DNA of 64,000 nucleotides from PALSA-612 sp963773055 (GTDB lineage Bacteria > Actinomycetota > Thermoleophilia > Gaiellales > Gaiellaceae), in assembly GCA_963773055.1 (NCBI GenBank), contig CAVYZL010000006.1, positions 1,674,001-1,738,000 of the forward strand. The letters run 5' to 3'. The position numbers and the translations under genes are program-made. Each line of letters begins with the position of its first letter. The first letter of the stretch is position 1. This document shows positions 22,642-31,642 of the stretch, in pieces. Under the pieces are notes generated by a model, which saw nothing but the letters and a program-made list of their open reading frames with translations, did no database searches and was not told where the DNA came from.

Positions 22642-23699
22642 GTGCGCATCCTCCACGTCATACAGGAGCTCGGGACGGGCGGAGCGGAGCGGATCCTCGT
22701 CGAGCTCGCCCGCGGATCGCGTCTCGCCGGTCACGAAGTCGCCGTTGCAGCCGCGCCAGGGGCGCTCTCCCGCGAGATCGAGGCTCCCACGTTCCCCATT
22801 CCGCTCGTCGAGCGCAAGGTTTGGCGGTTGCCACAGGCCGTCGTCGCACTCGACCGGGCGGTACGGGCGACACGACCGGATGTCCTCCACGCCCACAACC
22901 CCGGAATGGCAGCCGTGACCGCCGCCACGACGCTGCGCGGGCATCGCGTGCCGGCCGTCGTGACCGTGCACGGAGTTCCCGACGAGGACTACGCGGCAGC
23001 GGTCGCGTGCTCGGGTATGCCGGACTGCCAGTCGTCGCCTGCGGACCCGGGGTGGCGGCGGGCCTGGAAGAGCGCGGTTGCGCCGTGGCGGCGACAATCG
23101 TCAATGCCGTTCGCCCGCCTGCGGTGCCGGCGGATGGCCGGGCCCTCCGGGACGAGTGGGGACTTGCGGCAGATGAGCCGCTGATCGTCAGCGTCGGGCG
23201 GCTTGTGCCCCTCAAGAACCACGCCCTCGCGATCAGCGCGCTCCGGCACGTGCCCCAGGGCTCGCTCGCGATCGTCGGTGACGGCCCGCTGCTGTCCGAG
23301 CTCCGCCAGCAGGTGGTCATCGCCGAGCTCGCAGATCGTGTTGCCTTTGCCGGCCTGAGAACGGACGCAACGGCAGTGATCGGCGCGGCCGACGTCGTCG
23401 TCCTGCCCTCGCGGGGGGAAGGATTGCCGCTGGTCGGCCTCGAGGCGCTCGCCGCTGGAACACCCCTCGTGGCCACCGCCGTTCGCGGCTTGCGCGAGCT
23501 GCTGACGGACGGAGAGAACGCCCTGCTCGTCGCGCCCGGTGACGCGGAGGCTCTCGCCGGCGCCATCACCAGGGTGCTAGACGATTTCGAGCTGCGCGAG
23601 CGGATCCGCAATGGCGGACTTCGGCTGGCGAAGTCGCACTCTCCCGACGCGATGGTCGACGCGTATCTCCGGCTGTATCAGCGGGTGATCTCGCGATGA
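22642..23699 (+). CDS. Glycosyltransferase family 4, apparent frameshift
   Basis: VRILHVIQELGTGGAERILVELA is a canonical GT4 start (GGAE loop), followed by PDVLHAHNPGMAAVTA and VVTVHGVPDEDYA. The frame breaks near 23010. Restoring one C gives AAAVRVLGYAGLPVVACGPG and then LIVSVGRLVPLKNHALAI, VVLPSRGEGLPLVGLEALAAG and GLRELLTDGENAL. The total of about 352 residues is normal. The gene ends in an ATGA overlap with the tyrosine phosphatase. Likely a hexosyltransferase of the same glycan pathway. Confidence 0.82.
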
Positions 23700-24309
23700 C
23701 GCCCGACTCCACCGAGGCCGCGGCGGCGGCGGCACGTCGCTGGCGCGCGCGCCTTGCTTCCGACCAGACATCGGTCGACACGACGCCGCCGGCGCTTCGG
23801 GTCGTTTTCGTGTGCACCGGCAACCGGTTCAGGAGTCCGCTTGCCGCTACGCTCTTCGCGAAGGCGGCCGGCGAACGTGCGACGGTCGGATCGGCAGGCA
23901 CGCTCGAGCTCGGGGCGATGCCGGCCTTCGCCGAGACGATCGAGGAGGGCCGGCGCCTCGGTGTCGACCTTTCGGGCCATCGCGCTCGCAGTCTCGCACG
24001 CGTCGACCTGAGCTCGGCCGATCTCGTGCTCGGATTCGAGCAGATGCACGTGGCGACGGCGGTGGTCGATGCCGGTGCGGAGCGCGACCGGTCGTTCACA
24101 TTGCCGGAGCTAGTCGACCTCCTCGATCCGGGTCCGGGGACTCCGCGTGAGGCCATTGCCCGTGCGAACGCTTACCGAAGCGCCGAGCGTCGGACGCTAC
24201 AGACACCCGAGATCAGCGATCCGGCAGGCGAGGCAGCAATGCATTTCGCGAAGCCGCTGACGAGATCGACGATCTCGTGACGAAGCTGGTCATCCGCCTG
24301 TTCCCCTAG
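23696..24309 (+). CDS. Low-molecular-weight protein tyrosine phosphatase, frameshift near C-terminus
   Basis: The active-site loop FVCTGNRFRSP fits C-x5-R-S of low-molecular-weight phosphatases, and EISDPAGE near the end carries the general-acid Asp. About 35 extra residues, rich in Ala, precede the domain. The frame as given stops at 24280, but one restored base near 24238 yields AFREAADEIDDLVTKLVIRLFP with a stop at 24309, the expected final helix. In Wzy-dependent capsule loci this enzyme reverses BY-kinase autophosphorylation, and the kinase is encoded four genes upstream in the same operon. Last gene of the glycan locus. Confidence 0.85.
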
Positions 24310-24347
24310 AGGCCCCGGCCTTGCGGCCGCCGCCCGCCAGGAGGCTC

Positions 24348-25712
24348 TCAGTCCCGCGCGCGCAGGGCCGGAAACAGAATCACGTCCCGGATCGTCTCGC
24401 GGCCGGTGAGCAGCATCGTCAACGGTCGATGCCGAGCCCGATCCCGCCCGTCGGCGGCATCCCGTAGGAAAGCGCCTCCACGTAGTCCGGGTCGCCGCGT
24501 TCGCCCTCGACGTGCACGGACTGCTGCTCGAAGCGCGCCGCCTGCTCCTCGGCGTCGTTGATCTCCGTGAAGGCGTTGCCGAGCTCCATGCCTCCGGCGA
24601 AGTACTCGAACCGTTCGGTCAAGGTCGGATCTTCGTCGGTCGCCCGTGCGAAGGGCGAGATCTCGACGGGGTAGTCGTAGACGATCGTCGGCTGAACCAG
24701 GCCCGGCTCGACGAAGTGTGAGAACGCGTGGTCGATCAGCTGCGCCCAGTCTGAGTCCTGCTCTGTCGGTACGCCGCGCTCGGTCAGCCATGCGCGCAGC
24801 TCGTCGGCGTCGCGCGTCCAGAGCTCGTGCTGCTCGAGGGCATCCACGAACCGGACGCGCTCCCACGGCGGGGAGAGGTCGAGCTCATGCGTCTCGGAAC
24901 GCCACCGTCGTTCCGCCCGTGACCTCCGTTGCGACATGCGCGAGCAGCTGCTCGATCCGCGCCATCGTGTCCCGGTAGTCCGCGTACGCCTCGTACCACT
25001 CGAGCATCGTGAACTCGGGGTTGTGCTTGAACGAGACGCCTTCGTTGCGGAAGTCCTTGCCGAGCTCGTATACCTTGTCCAGCCCACCGACGATCAGCCG
25101 CTTGAGATAGAGCTCGGTCGCGATGCGAAGGTAGTAGTCGGCGTCGTGCTCGTTGTGGTGCGTTACGAACGGGCGCGCGAAGGCGCCTCCGTACCGAGGC
25201 TGAAGCACCGGCGTCTCGACTTCGACGAACCCCTCCGCGTCGAGATAGGCGCGAATCGCCGCCACGACCCGCGCCCGCGCGACGAACGTGGCCCGCGTCT
25301 CCTCGTTCATCAGCAGGTCGAGGTGGCGCTGCCGGTAACGGAGCTCCTGATCCTTGAGGCCGTGGAAGGTGTCGGGGAGCGGACGGCGGTTCTTGGCAAG
25401 CAGGATGAGCTCGTCGACCGCGAGCGAGGGCTCGCCGCGCTTGGTCTTTGTCGGCGCCCCGGAGGCCCCGACGATGTCGCCGAGGTCGACGTCGACGGCG
25501 CCGGCGCGGTCGGCGGAGCAGACGAGCTGCAGCCTGCCCGACTGGTCGACGATGTCGAGGAAGACGACCTTCCCCATCGCACGCCGCCCGAGCACGCGGC
25601 CCGCGACGCGCGCCGAGCCGGAACTTTCCGCCCCGGCCTCGAGCGCGTCCGACTCTGCGCGCACGGACGCGAGCTCGCGCCGGTCCGGAAAGCGCTTCGG
25701 GAGCCCCGTCAT
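24348..25712 (-). CDS. lysS: Lysyl-tRNA synthetase (class II), two apparent frameshifts
   Basis: LysS charges tRNA-Lys. The OB-fold anticodon-binding part (RVAGRVLGRRAMGKVVFLDI) is followed by class II motif 1 (AIRAYLDAEGFVEVETPVL), motif 2 (FRNEGVSFKHNPEFTMLEWYEAY) and motif 3 (GGIGLGIDRLTMLLTG). An extra base near 24888 breaks ...AFRDA/ELDLSPPW, and a missing base near 24422 breaks ...GIDR/LTMLLTG. The corrected length is about 455 residues, somewhat short at the N-terminus. Because the gene is normally essential, sequence error is the simplest explanation. ATG 25712 has TAGACT 7 bases upstream (leaderless). Confidence 0.92.
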
Positions 25713-25719
25713 CGGGCCG

Positions 25720-25725
25720 AGTCTA
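25720..25725 (-). promoter_or_regulatory. -10 box of lysS (leaderless type)
   Basis: TAGACT on the minus strand lies 7 bases before the lysS ATG. The hexamer is identical to the one ahead of radA. Confidence 0.5.
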
Positions 25726-25743
25726 CGACCCCGCGCGTCGAGG

Positions 25744-26217
25744 CTACGCGGCCTTGATGGCGATGATCTTGAACTTCAGCGCACCGCGCGGGGCGGCCAC
25801 CTCGACGATCTCGCCCTTCTTCCGGCCGAGGATGGCTGCGCCGACCGGTGATTCGTTCGACAGCTTGTTCTCCAACGCGTTCGCCTCGGCCGAGCCGACG
25901 ATCGTGTACTCGGTCGTCTTGTTCGCGGCCATGTCCTTCAGGCGGACGAGCGAACCGATCGAGACGACGTCCTTCGCGATGTCCTTCTTCTCGAGCACGC
26001 GCGCCAAGCGCAGACGCTCCTCGAGCGTCGCGATGCGGTGCTCGAGCATCGCCTGCTCGTTCTTCGCGTCGTCGTACTCCGCGTTCTCCGTGATGTCGCC
26101 GAACTCCCGCGCGTGACGGATGCGGTCGGCGACCTCACGGCGCTTGTCGGTCGACAGGTACTCGATCTCTCGCTTGAGCTTCTCGTACCCTTGCTTAGTG
26201 AGGATGACTTCCTTCAA
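25744..26217 (-). CDS. greA: Transcription elongation factor GreA
   Basis: GreA rescues backtracked RNA polymerase by stimulating transcript cleavage. The 157 residues match the family length. The N-terminal coiled coil contains the acidic tip motif DITENAEYDDAKNEQ, and the C-terminal FKBP-like domain contains SNESPVGAAILGRKKGE. TTG 26217 is chosen because translation begins with KEVILTKQGYEKLK and the ribosome binding site AGGAGAG lies about 6 bases upstream, so this gene, unlike many neighbours, has a leader. It shares an upstream region with the divergent dus gene. Confidence 0.96.
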   Translation of the reverse strand: MKEVILTKQGYEKLKREIEYLSTDKRREVADRIRHAREFGDITENAEYDDAKNEQAMLEHRIATLEERLRLARVLEKKDIAKDVVSIGSLVRLKDMAANKTTEYTIVGSAEANALENKLSNESPVGAAILGRKKGEIVEVAAPRGALKFKIIAIKAA

Positions 26218-26267
26218 GAGCGCTCTCCTAAGAAAAAATCGCGGGCTACCTGCGCCGCGGCGCGCGC

Positions 26268-26297
26268 ATTGTAGCCAACCCGGATAACCCTGCGCAA
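26268..26297 (-). promoter_or_regulatory. Promoter of greA
   Basis: On the minus strand, TTGCGC (26297-26292) is separated by 18 bases from TACAAT (26273-26268), giving a recognisable sigma-70-type promoter about 50 bases before the greA start. Confidence 0.5.
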
Positions 26298-26326
26298 TCC
26301 CCGGAGACGCCTAAAATTCCCGCTCT

Positions 26327-27384
26327 GTGCAGGTGAAACTCTCCGAGTCTTGGCAGATCGGGCCGGTCGAGGTGCCGACGCGGCTCGTCCTCGCGCCGAT
26401 GGCGGGCGTCAGCGTGCAGGCGTTCAGGCGCCAGGGACGACGCTTCGGAGCGGGGCTCGTCTGCTCGGAGATGGTCAGCTGCGCCGGCATCCACCACGGC
26501 AACGAGCGGACGCTTGGCTATCTGCGGATCGCCTCGGACGAGCGGCCGCTCGCCGTCCAGATCTTCGGTTCCGACGCGGCGACATGGCGGAGGCCGCGGC
26601 GACGGTCGAGGCTGCGGGCGCCGACCTCGTCGACATCAACTTCGGTTGCCCGGTGCGCAAGGTGACGAAGACAGGCGCGGGCGCGACGTTGCTCGAGGAT
26701 CCCGAGCGCGCGTGCCGCATCGTCGACGCGGTCGCCCGCGCGGTCGACGTTCCCGTGACGGTGAAGATGCGCCGCGGGCTCGAGGACGGCTCGCGGACGT
26801 GCCTCTCACTCGGCCCGAGACTCGTCGAGGCCGGCGCCGCAAGCCTCACGCTCCACCCGCGCTCTGCCCGGCAGATGTACACGGGCTTCGCCGACCACAC
26901 GCTGACGGCAGAGCTCGTCGATTGCGTCCCCGTCCCCGTCGTGGCGTCGGGCGACGTGACGTCGCACGCCCGCGCGACGGAGATCCTGCGGACGACGGGC
27001 GCGAGCGCCGTGATGATCGGCCGGGCCGCACAGGGAAACCCGTGGGCGCTCCGCGAGATCCTCGACGGAGAGGCGGAGGAGCCGGCTCGAGCGGAGGTGG
27101 CTGCGGAGCTGATCGTCTTCATCGGCGAGACCGTGAGCGAGCTCGGCGAGCGCCGCGCGGTCGGCTTCCTCAAGAAGTTCTACGGCTGGTACCTCAGGCG
27201 CGGTCGCTTCCCTCGTGCGTTCGTCCAGGAGCTCGTCCGGCTCGACTCGACAGACGCCGTCGTCGATCGGCTGCTCGTCGCCGAACCGGCAGCGGTAGAC
27301 GCGCTCGAGCGGCTGGAGAGCGAGCTGCCGGAGCTCGAGGGCACCGTCGTGCCGCTGCCGATCTCCGCGTACGGCGGCGGCTAG
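26327..27384 (+). CDS. tRNA-dihydrouridine synthase (DusB-like), apparent frameshift
   Basis: This FMN enzyme reduces uridine in tRNA to dihydrouridine. The N-terminus (LVLAPMAGVSVQAFR, then CSEMVSC) is in one frame and breaks near 26581. One restored base gives GSDAADMAEAAATVEAAGADLVDINFGCPV, which carries the catalytic Cys motif NFGCPV. Next come VTVKMRRGL, LTLHPRSARQMYTG, VVASGDVTS and MIGRAAQGNPW (FMN phosphate binding). GTG 26327 is preceded at 10 bases by TAAAAT (26312-26317), so it is likely leaderless. The Dus subtype is inferred. Confidence 0.9.
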
Positions 27385-28843
27385 TGTGGGCCGGAGTAAT
27401 CGACACGGACGACTCGTCCGCCCGCGAAGTCGACGTAGTACAGCCGCCCATCGTGAACCTGGAGGTCGACGGGCACACCCGCGCGCCTGACGACGATCCG
27501 CGGGCGCGTTGGATCCGGGAGCCCGTCGCGACGGATCGGAAGCGCCCAGATACAGCCCCGCGACGCGTCCGAGAAGAAGAGCGCGTTGCCGTAGTCAGCG
27601 GGATACCGGCCGCGGAGCACAAACGCTAGGCCGCTGATCGACGACGCGCTGGCGGGGCAGCGGTCGCTCGAAACGATCTCTCGTCCGTGCCGGTATGCGA
27701 ACACGGGGGCGGTGACGGCCGCGCGACGGTCAGCGTAAAGGCGCTTGCACACGTCGAACGTCGCGATCTCGGGTGCCCCGTGGAAGCCTTCATGAACCTC
27801 AGGGCCCTCGTAGCACGGCCAGCCGAAGTTCTCAACGGGGCGAGCCGGTGAAACCCGATCGATCTCCTCCCAGCGGGAGTCCCCCACATCGCCGACCCAA
27901 ACCTCGTTCGTACGCGGCCGGATGGCGAACCGAAATGGCTGCTTGAGCCCGTAGGCGACGATGCGTCGCGCGTTGGGATCGCGGCTTCCGCTCAGCGGGT
28001 TGTCTGGAAGCGCTCGCCCCGTCCGAGGGTCGACTCGAATTACCGTGCCGTCAAGCGTCACCGGATCGCCGCTGCTCCGCAGATCCTGCGCGCGGAGCGC
28101 ACCTCCCTCGGACGTCGGCGGCCTGAGCCGAGCGCCGACGCCGCCGGGCGGATCGCCACAGGGATTCGGAGGATCGCCGCGCTGGCCATAGTCCGTAAAC
28201 GCGTAGAAGGCGCCGTCGCCCGCACTCATGTACAGGGCGCCGTCCTTGCCGAACTGGAGGTCCCGACCGAGTGCGTGTTGGATTGCTGACACCAGTCTTC
28301 GATCAGGACTCGCTCCTTCCCGACCATGTGGTCGCCGCGAGCGGTGAGGACGGAAAGCCGCCCGCTCGACACGCAGCCGTCCTTCAGGATCCCCGGCGGA
28401 TCGGGGCAGGTGTCCGTTCCATTCCGCGACGGCCAGAGCGGAGCGGCGCCGTCGATCGCAGCGTTATGCGTATACGCCACGTAGACGTCCGGCTCGCGCG
28501 GGAAATCGGGGTCGAGAGCCAGCGCGAGCAGCCCGTGATCCCACGTGTCGTAGACGTTCCGCGAGAGATCGGCGAAAAGCGTCGGCCTGCCGACACCAGG
28601 TGTCGCAAAGACCATGATCCGCCCGCTCTTCTCGGCGACGAACATCCGCCCGTCGTCTGCGAATCGTACTGCCGTCGGCGCGTGGAGACCCGATGCGACG
28701 ACGTGAAGCGAAAAACCGCCGGGCACCTGGCGACCGCCGGGGGGGCGGATGGCAACGACCGTGGCAACGGCGGCCGCCGCCAGCAGGGCGATGGCACCGA
28801 CACGCAGCGCAACCCGACCTCGAACAGCCATAGGCAGCTGCAC
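27381..28843 (-). CDS. PQQ-dependent sugar dehydrogenase-like protein (GSDH family), apparent frameshift
   Basis: The N-terminus is a membrane or secretion helix (VALRVGAIALLAAAAVATVVAI). The six-bladed propeller of glucose/sorbosone dehydrogenases follows: LHAPTAVRFADDGRMFVAEKSGRI, HGLLALALDPDF, YVAYTH, LDGTVIRVDP, AYGLKQPFRFAIRP, VWVGDVGDSRWEEID and ENFGWPCYEG. The frame changes near 28266, where one restored base gives THSVGDLQFGKDGALYMSAGDG. The family oxidises sugars with PQQ outside the membrane; whether PQQ is made here is unknown. The start is GTG 28843, overlapping the coaX stop by one base, or ATG 28831. Confidence 0.8.
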
Positions 28844-29598
28844 TACAGGCTGTTCAGCTCCCAGACGAGCCGGAGGCCCTGCAGCGTGAGGAACGGGTCG
28901 ATCTCTCCGATCGTGCTCGAGTGCGGCGCGATCAGCGTCGCGAGGCCGCCCGTCGCGACGACCTGAGCCTCGACGCCGAGCTCACGGCGGATCGCGGCGA
29001 CGATGCCGTCCACCTGGCCGGCGAAGCCGTAGACGATGCCTGACTGCAGGGCGGTCTGCGTCGTCTTGCCGATCGCTGTCTCCGGCTCGACGTAGTCCAC
29101 TTTCACCAGCCTGGCGGCCCGCTGGAAGAGCGCGTCCATCGAGACCTCGATGCCGGGCGCGAGGACGCCGCCGACGTACTCGCCGGCGGGTGAGACGACG
29201 TCGAAGTTCGTCGACGTGCCGAAGTCGACGACGATGCACGGCGCGCCGTGGCGCTCCTTCGCAGCGACCGCGTTCGCGATCCGGTCGGGACCGACCTCAC
29301 GCGGGTCGTCGTAGCGAATCGGGATCCCCGTGCGCACGCCCGGCCCCATCAGGAGCAAAGGGGCCTTCGCCCAGCGTTCGGCGAACACCTCGTACTCGCG
29401 AACGAGCGCGGGGACGGTCGACGAGACGCAGACGCCGTCGACGACCCCGAGGTCGATGAAACGGCCAACGAGCGCACCGAGCTCATCACCCGTTCGGTGC
29501 GCCTCGGTGGCGACGCGCCAGTGCTCCTCGAGCGTAGCGCCTTCAAACAGGCCGAAGACGGTCTGCGTGTTGCCGACGTCGACCGCGAGCAGCGTCAT
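28843..29598 (-). CDS. coaX: Type III pantothenate kinase
   Basis: CoaX performs the first step of coenzyme A synthesis and needs a monovalent cation. The 251 residues show the ASKHA-fold motifs: LLAVDVGNTQTVFGLF (phosphate 1), GPDRIANAVAA, CIVVDFGTSTNFDVV (phosphate 2 with the catalytic Asp region), GGVLAPGIEVSMDAL and VVATGGLATLI (adenosine). Length and order are normal. The start is ATG 29598, with TAGGCT 9 bases upstream. It lies upstream of, and one base overlapping, the sugar dehydrogenase gene. CoA supply fits the acyl-CoA gene content further right, though coaX is housekeeping here. Confidence 0.95.
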   Translation of the reverse strand: MTLLAVDVGNTQTVFGLFEGATLEEHWRVATEAHRTGDELGALVGRFIDLGVVDGVCVSSTVPALVREYEVFAERWAKAPLLLMGPGVRTGIPIRYDDPREVGPDRIANAVAAKERHGAPCIVVDFGTSTNFDVVSPAGEYVGGVLAPGIEVSMDALFQRAARLVKVDYVEPETAIGKTTQTALQSGIVYGFAGQVDGIVAAIRRELGVEAQVVATGGLATLIAPHSSTIGEIDPFLTLQGLRLVWELNSL

Positions 29599-29629
29599 GG
29601 GCCAGCGAGCCTACCGGCGACTGGAACGT

Positions 29630-29995
29630 CTACGTGTCGTCGTCCTGCGGCAGCGGCTCGCCGATTCGCTCGGCGAGCGCCTCGGCGGTCAGGGTCGGCT
29701 CCTCGCCCTCACCGCGGAGCTCCTCGACCGTCACGTCGCTCGACGTGTACACCTCGGCGCGCGGGATCATTCGCGTCGGGCGGTTCTTGTCCCACACCCA
29801 GACGTCCTCCATCTTCACGTGGAAGAACGGGTACGAGGGCTGCGGGACGTAGTTGAGGTCGAGCTTGTTGCAGAGGTACGTGGCGTCCTGCGTCAGCACG
29901 CAGTAGCGGAAGAGCCCGAAGACGGCCGTGTACTCCTTCTTGAGCGTGAGCTCGAGCTGGGCCTCGTATTCGTCGAGCTCGTCGAGGTGCGACAT
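29630..29995 (-). CDS. DUF2469-family protein
   Basis: This 121-residue acidic cytoplasmic protein has the pattern LDEYEAQLELTLKKEY, FGLFRYCVLTQDATYLCNKLDL and DVWVWDKNRPTRMIPRAEVYTSSDVTVEEL. That matches what I remember of the actinobacterial DUF2469 family (VWDxxRPxR, DVxxEE). The function is not known. It sits between folK and coaX, a position among housekeeping genes that suggests a conserved core role. ATG 29995 has TACACT 7 bases upstream, the leaderless pattern, so it probably has its own promoter. Confidence 0.75.
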   Translation of the reverse strand: MSHLDELDEYEAQLELTLKKEYTAVFGLFRYCVLTQDATYLCNKLDLNYVPQPSYPFFHVKMEDVWVWDKNRPTRMIPRAEVYTSSDVTVEELRGEGEEPTLTAEALAERIGEPLPQDDDT

Positions 29996-30000
29996 GGGAA

Positions 30001-30456
30001 TCAGTGTAGCGCCGCGAGCAGGTCCGAAACCCGGCCATGACCCGGTATGACGAGCGCAGGATCGAGCTCCGCGAGCGGCTCGAGCGCGAATGCGCGCTCG
30101 GGAAGCCGCGGGTGCGGAACGGCCAGGCCGGGCTCGTCGACGAGCTCTTCCCCGAAGACGAGAAGGTCGAGGTCGATCGTGCGCGGCCCGTAGCGCCGGC
30201 CGCCCCCGCGCACCCGGCCGAGCTCGTGCTCGACGCCGAGCAGGACGTCGAGCAGCGCTCGCGCGGAGAGCTCGGTCTCGACCTCGAGCGCACCGTTCAG
30301 AAAGGGCGGCTGGTCTACGTATCCCCAGGGAGCGGTCTCCCGAAGCGTCGAGACGGCGACGACGTCGAGCTGCGCGCGTAGCAGGTCGATCGCACGCTCG
30401 ATCGTCGCCTGCCGGTGACCGAGATTCGCACCGACGCCGACAAACGCGCGCGTCAC
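30001..30456 (-). CDS. folK: 2-amino-4-hydroxy-6-hydroxymethyldihydropteridine pyrophosphokinase
   Basis: FolK transfers pyrophosphate from ATP to the pterin in folate synthesis. The 151 residues contain AFVGVGANLGHRQATIERAI, ETAPWGYVDQPPFLNGALEV and the signature GRRYGPRTIDLDLLVFG (metal-binding Asp pair), then PHPRLPERAFALEPL. GTG 30456 overlaps the folB stop by GTGA, so folP, folB and folK are translationally coupled on the minus strand. Length is typical. Confidence 0.95.
   Translation of the reverse strand: MTRAFVGVGANLGHRQATIERAIDLLRAQLDVVAVSTLRETAPWGYVDQPPFLNGALEVETELSARALLDVLLGVEHELGRVRGGGRRYGPRTIDLDLLVFGEELVDEPGLAVPHPRLPERAFALEPLAELDPALVIPGHGRVSDLLAALH
30003..30008 (-). promoter_or_regulatory. 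-10 box of the DUF2469 gene (leaderless type)
   Basis: TACACT on the minus strand lies 7 bases before the ATG at 29995. It begins inside the intercistronic gap right after the folK stop codon (TGA at 30001-30003). Confidence 0.45.
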
Positions 30457-30797
30457 GGCCGCTCGACCGTGACGGCCGAGAACTCGACCGGTGCGTCGAG
30501 CCGCACCTCCGGCTTTCGGACGCGGACGCGCGCCCGTGAAGGCCGAAACCGTGCCATCAGCTCGTCGGCGACCGCCGCCGCGAGCGACTCGAGCAGCTGG
30601 AAGCTCGCGCCGCTCGACACGTCGGCGACGCAGGCCGCGACATCGCGGTAGTCGAGCGCGTCCTCGATGCGATCCGCCCCGGGCTCCGCGGCGTCGAGCC
30701 ACACGTCGAAGAGGAACGGCTGGCCCAAACGCTGCTCCTCGCCGAGCACGCCGTGAAAGCCGTGCAGCTCGAGCCCGTGCAGCTCGATCGTGATCAT
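30453..30797 (-). CDS. folB: Dihydroneopterin aldolase
   Basis: FolB converts dihydroneopterin to hydroxymethyl-dihydropterin and glycolaldehyde. The 114 residues start IELHGLELHGFHGVLGEEQRLGQPF, with the family's HGFHGVLxEE core. They contain DALDYRDVAACVADV and FQLLESLAAAVADEL (catalytic region), then VRVRKPEVRL near the end. ATG 30797 overlaps the folP stop by ATGA. It supplies the substrate of FolK encoded next. Confidence 0.95.
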   Translation of the reverse strand: MITIELHGLELHGFHGVLGEEQRLGQPFLFDVWLDAAEPGADRIEDALDYRDVAACVADVSSGASFQLLESLAAAVADELMARFRPSRARVRVRKPEVRLDAPVEFSAVTVERP

Positions 30798-31609
30798 GTG
30801 AGCAGCGTCTCCGCCACTGTCAGCGCCTCGACCGTCTCCTTGACGTCGTGCACGCGATGGATAGTCGCACCGTTCGCATGCGCGGCGACGGCTGCCGCCA
30901 GGCTGGCGGCGAGCGAGCCGGTCGTCGCATCGGGATCGCCAAGCATCCGCCCGAGCGAGCGCTTGCGCGAGAAACCGACGAGCACGGGCCGCCCCAGTCC
31001 GAGGAGCACGTCGAGACGCTGCACGAGCTCGGCGTTCTGGTCGACCGTCTTGCCGAAGCCGATCCCGGGATCGAGGCAGATCCGCTCCTCCGGGATGCCG
31101 GCGGCGACGGCTGTCGCGAGACGCTCCTCGAGGAACGCCGCGACGTCGGAGACAACGTCGTCGTAGCGCGGGGACTCCTGCATCGTGCGCGGCTCGCCCA
31201 GCATGTGCATCAGACAGAGATAGGCGTCAGCCCCGGCGACGACACCGGCCAGCTCGGGATCGCCGCGCAGTGCGGTGACGTCGTTGACGAGCTCCGCGCC
31301 CGCTGCGAGCGCTCTCCGCGCGACTTCGGCCTTCGACGTGTCGATAGAGAGCGGAACCTCACCGCCGAGCTCCTCGAGCACCGGCAGCACGCGCCGAAGC
31401 TCCTCGTCGAGCGTCACCCCCTCCGACTCCGGGCGCGTCGACTCCCCGCCGACGTCGACGATCGCGGCGCCCTCCGCGTGGAGCCGCCGTGCATGCTCGA
31501 TCGCGTCCTCCGGCGTCACGTGACTCCCTCCGTCGAAGAACGAATCCGGCGTCACGTTCACGATCCCCATCACGGACGGCCGGGGAAAGCGCTGCCCGAT
31601 CGGCTTCAT
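30794..31609 (-). CDS. folP: Dihydropteroate synthase
   Basis: FolP joins p-aminobenzoate to the activated pterin and is the target of sulfonamides. The 271 residues show VMGIVNVTPDSFFDGG, AIVDVGGESTRPES, LSIDTSKAEVARRAL, LVNDVTALRGDPEL, LDPGIGFGKTVDQN and LVGFSRKRSLG, covering all conserved loops of the TIM barrel. ATG 31609 has TACGCT 6 bases upstream with no ribosome binding site. In many actinobacteria folP follows ftsH directly; here the copper operon lies between them. Confidence 0.97.
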   Translation of the reverse strand: MKPIGQRFPRPSVMGIVNVTPDSFFDGGSHVTPEDAIEHARRLHAEGAAIVDVGGESTRPESEGVTLDEELRRVLPVLEELGGEVPLSIDTSKAEVARRALAAGAELVNDVTALRGDPELAGVVAGADAYLCLMHMLGEPRTMQESPRYDDVVSDVAAFLEERLATAVAAGIPEERICLDPGIGFGKTVDQNAELVQRLDVLLGLGRPVLVGFSRKRSLGRMLGDPDATTGSLAASLAAAVAAHANGATIHRVHDVKETVEALTVAETLLT

Positions 31610-31615
31610 GTGTGG

Positions 31616-31621
31616 AGCGTA
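31616..31621 (-). promoter_or_regulatory. -10 box of the folP-folB-folK operon (leaderless type)
   Basis: TACGCT on the minus strand lies 6 bases before the folP ATG. This suggests the folate genes are transcribed on their own and not only by read-through from the copper genes. Confidence 0.45.
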
Positions 31622-31642
31622 AGCCCTGCCCGGGCGCGTGCG

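Noticed and set aside
9890..28270. Programmed ribosomal frameshifting or mass pseudogene formation as the cause of the split genes.
   Set aside because: No slippery sequences or downstream structures recur at the breaks, shifts are mostly single losses in unrelated families, and essential lysS is hit twice. Sequence error is simpler.
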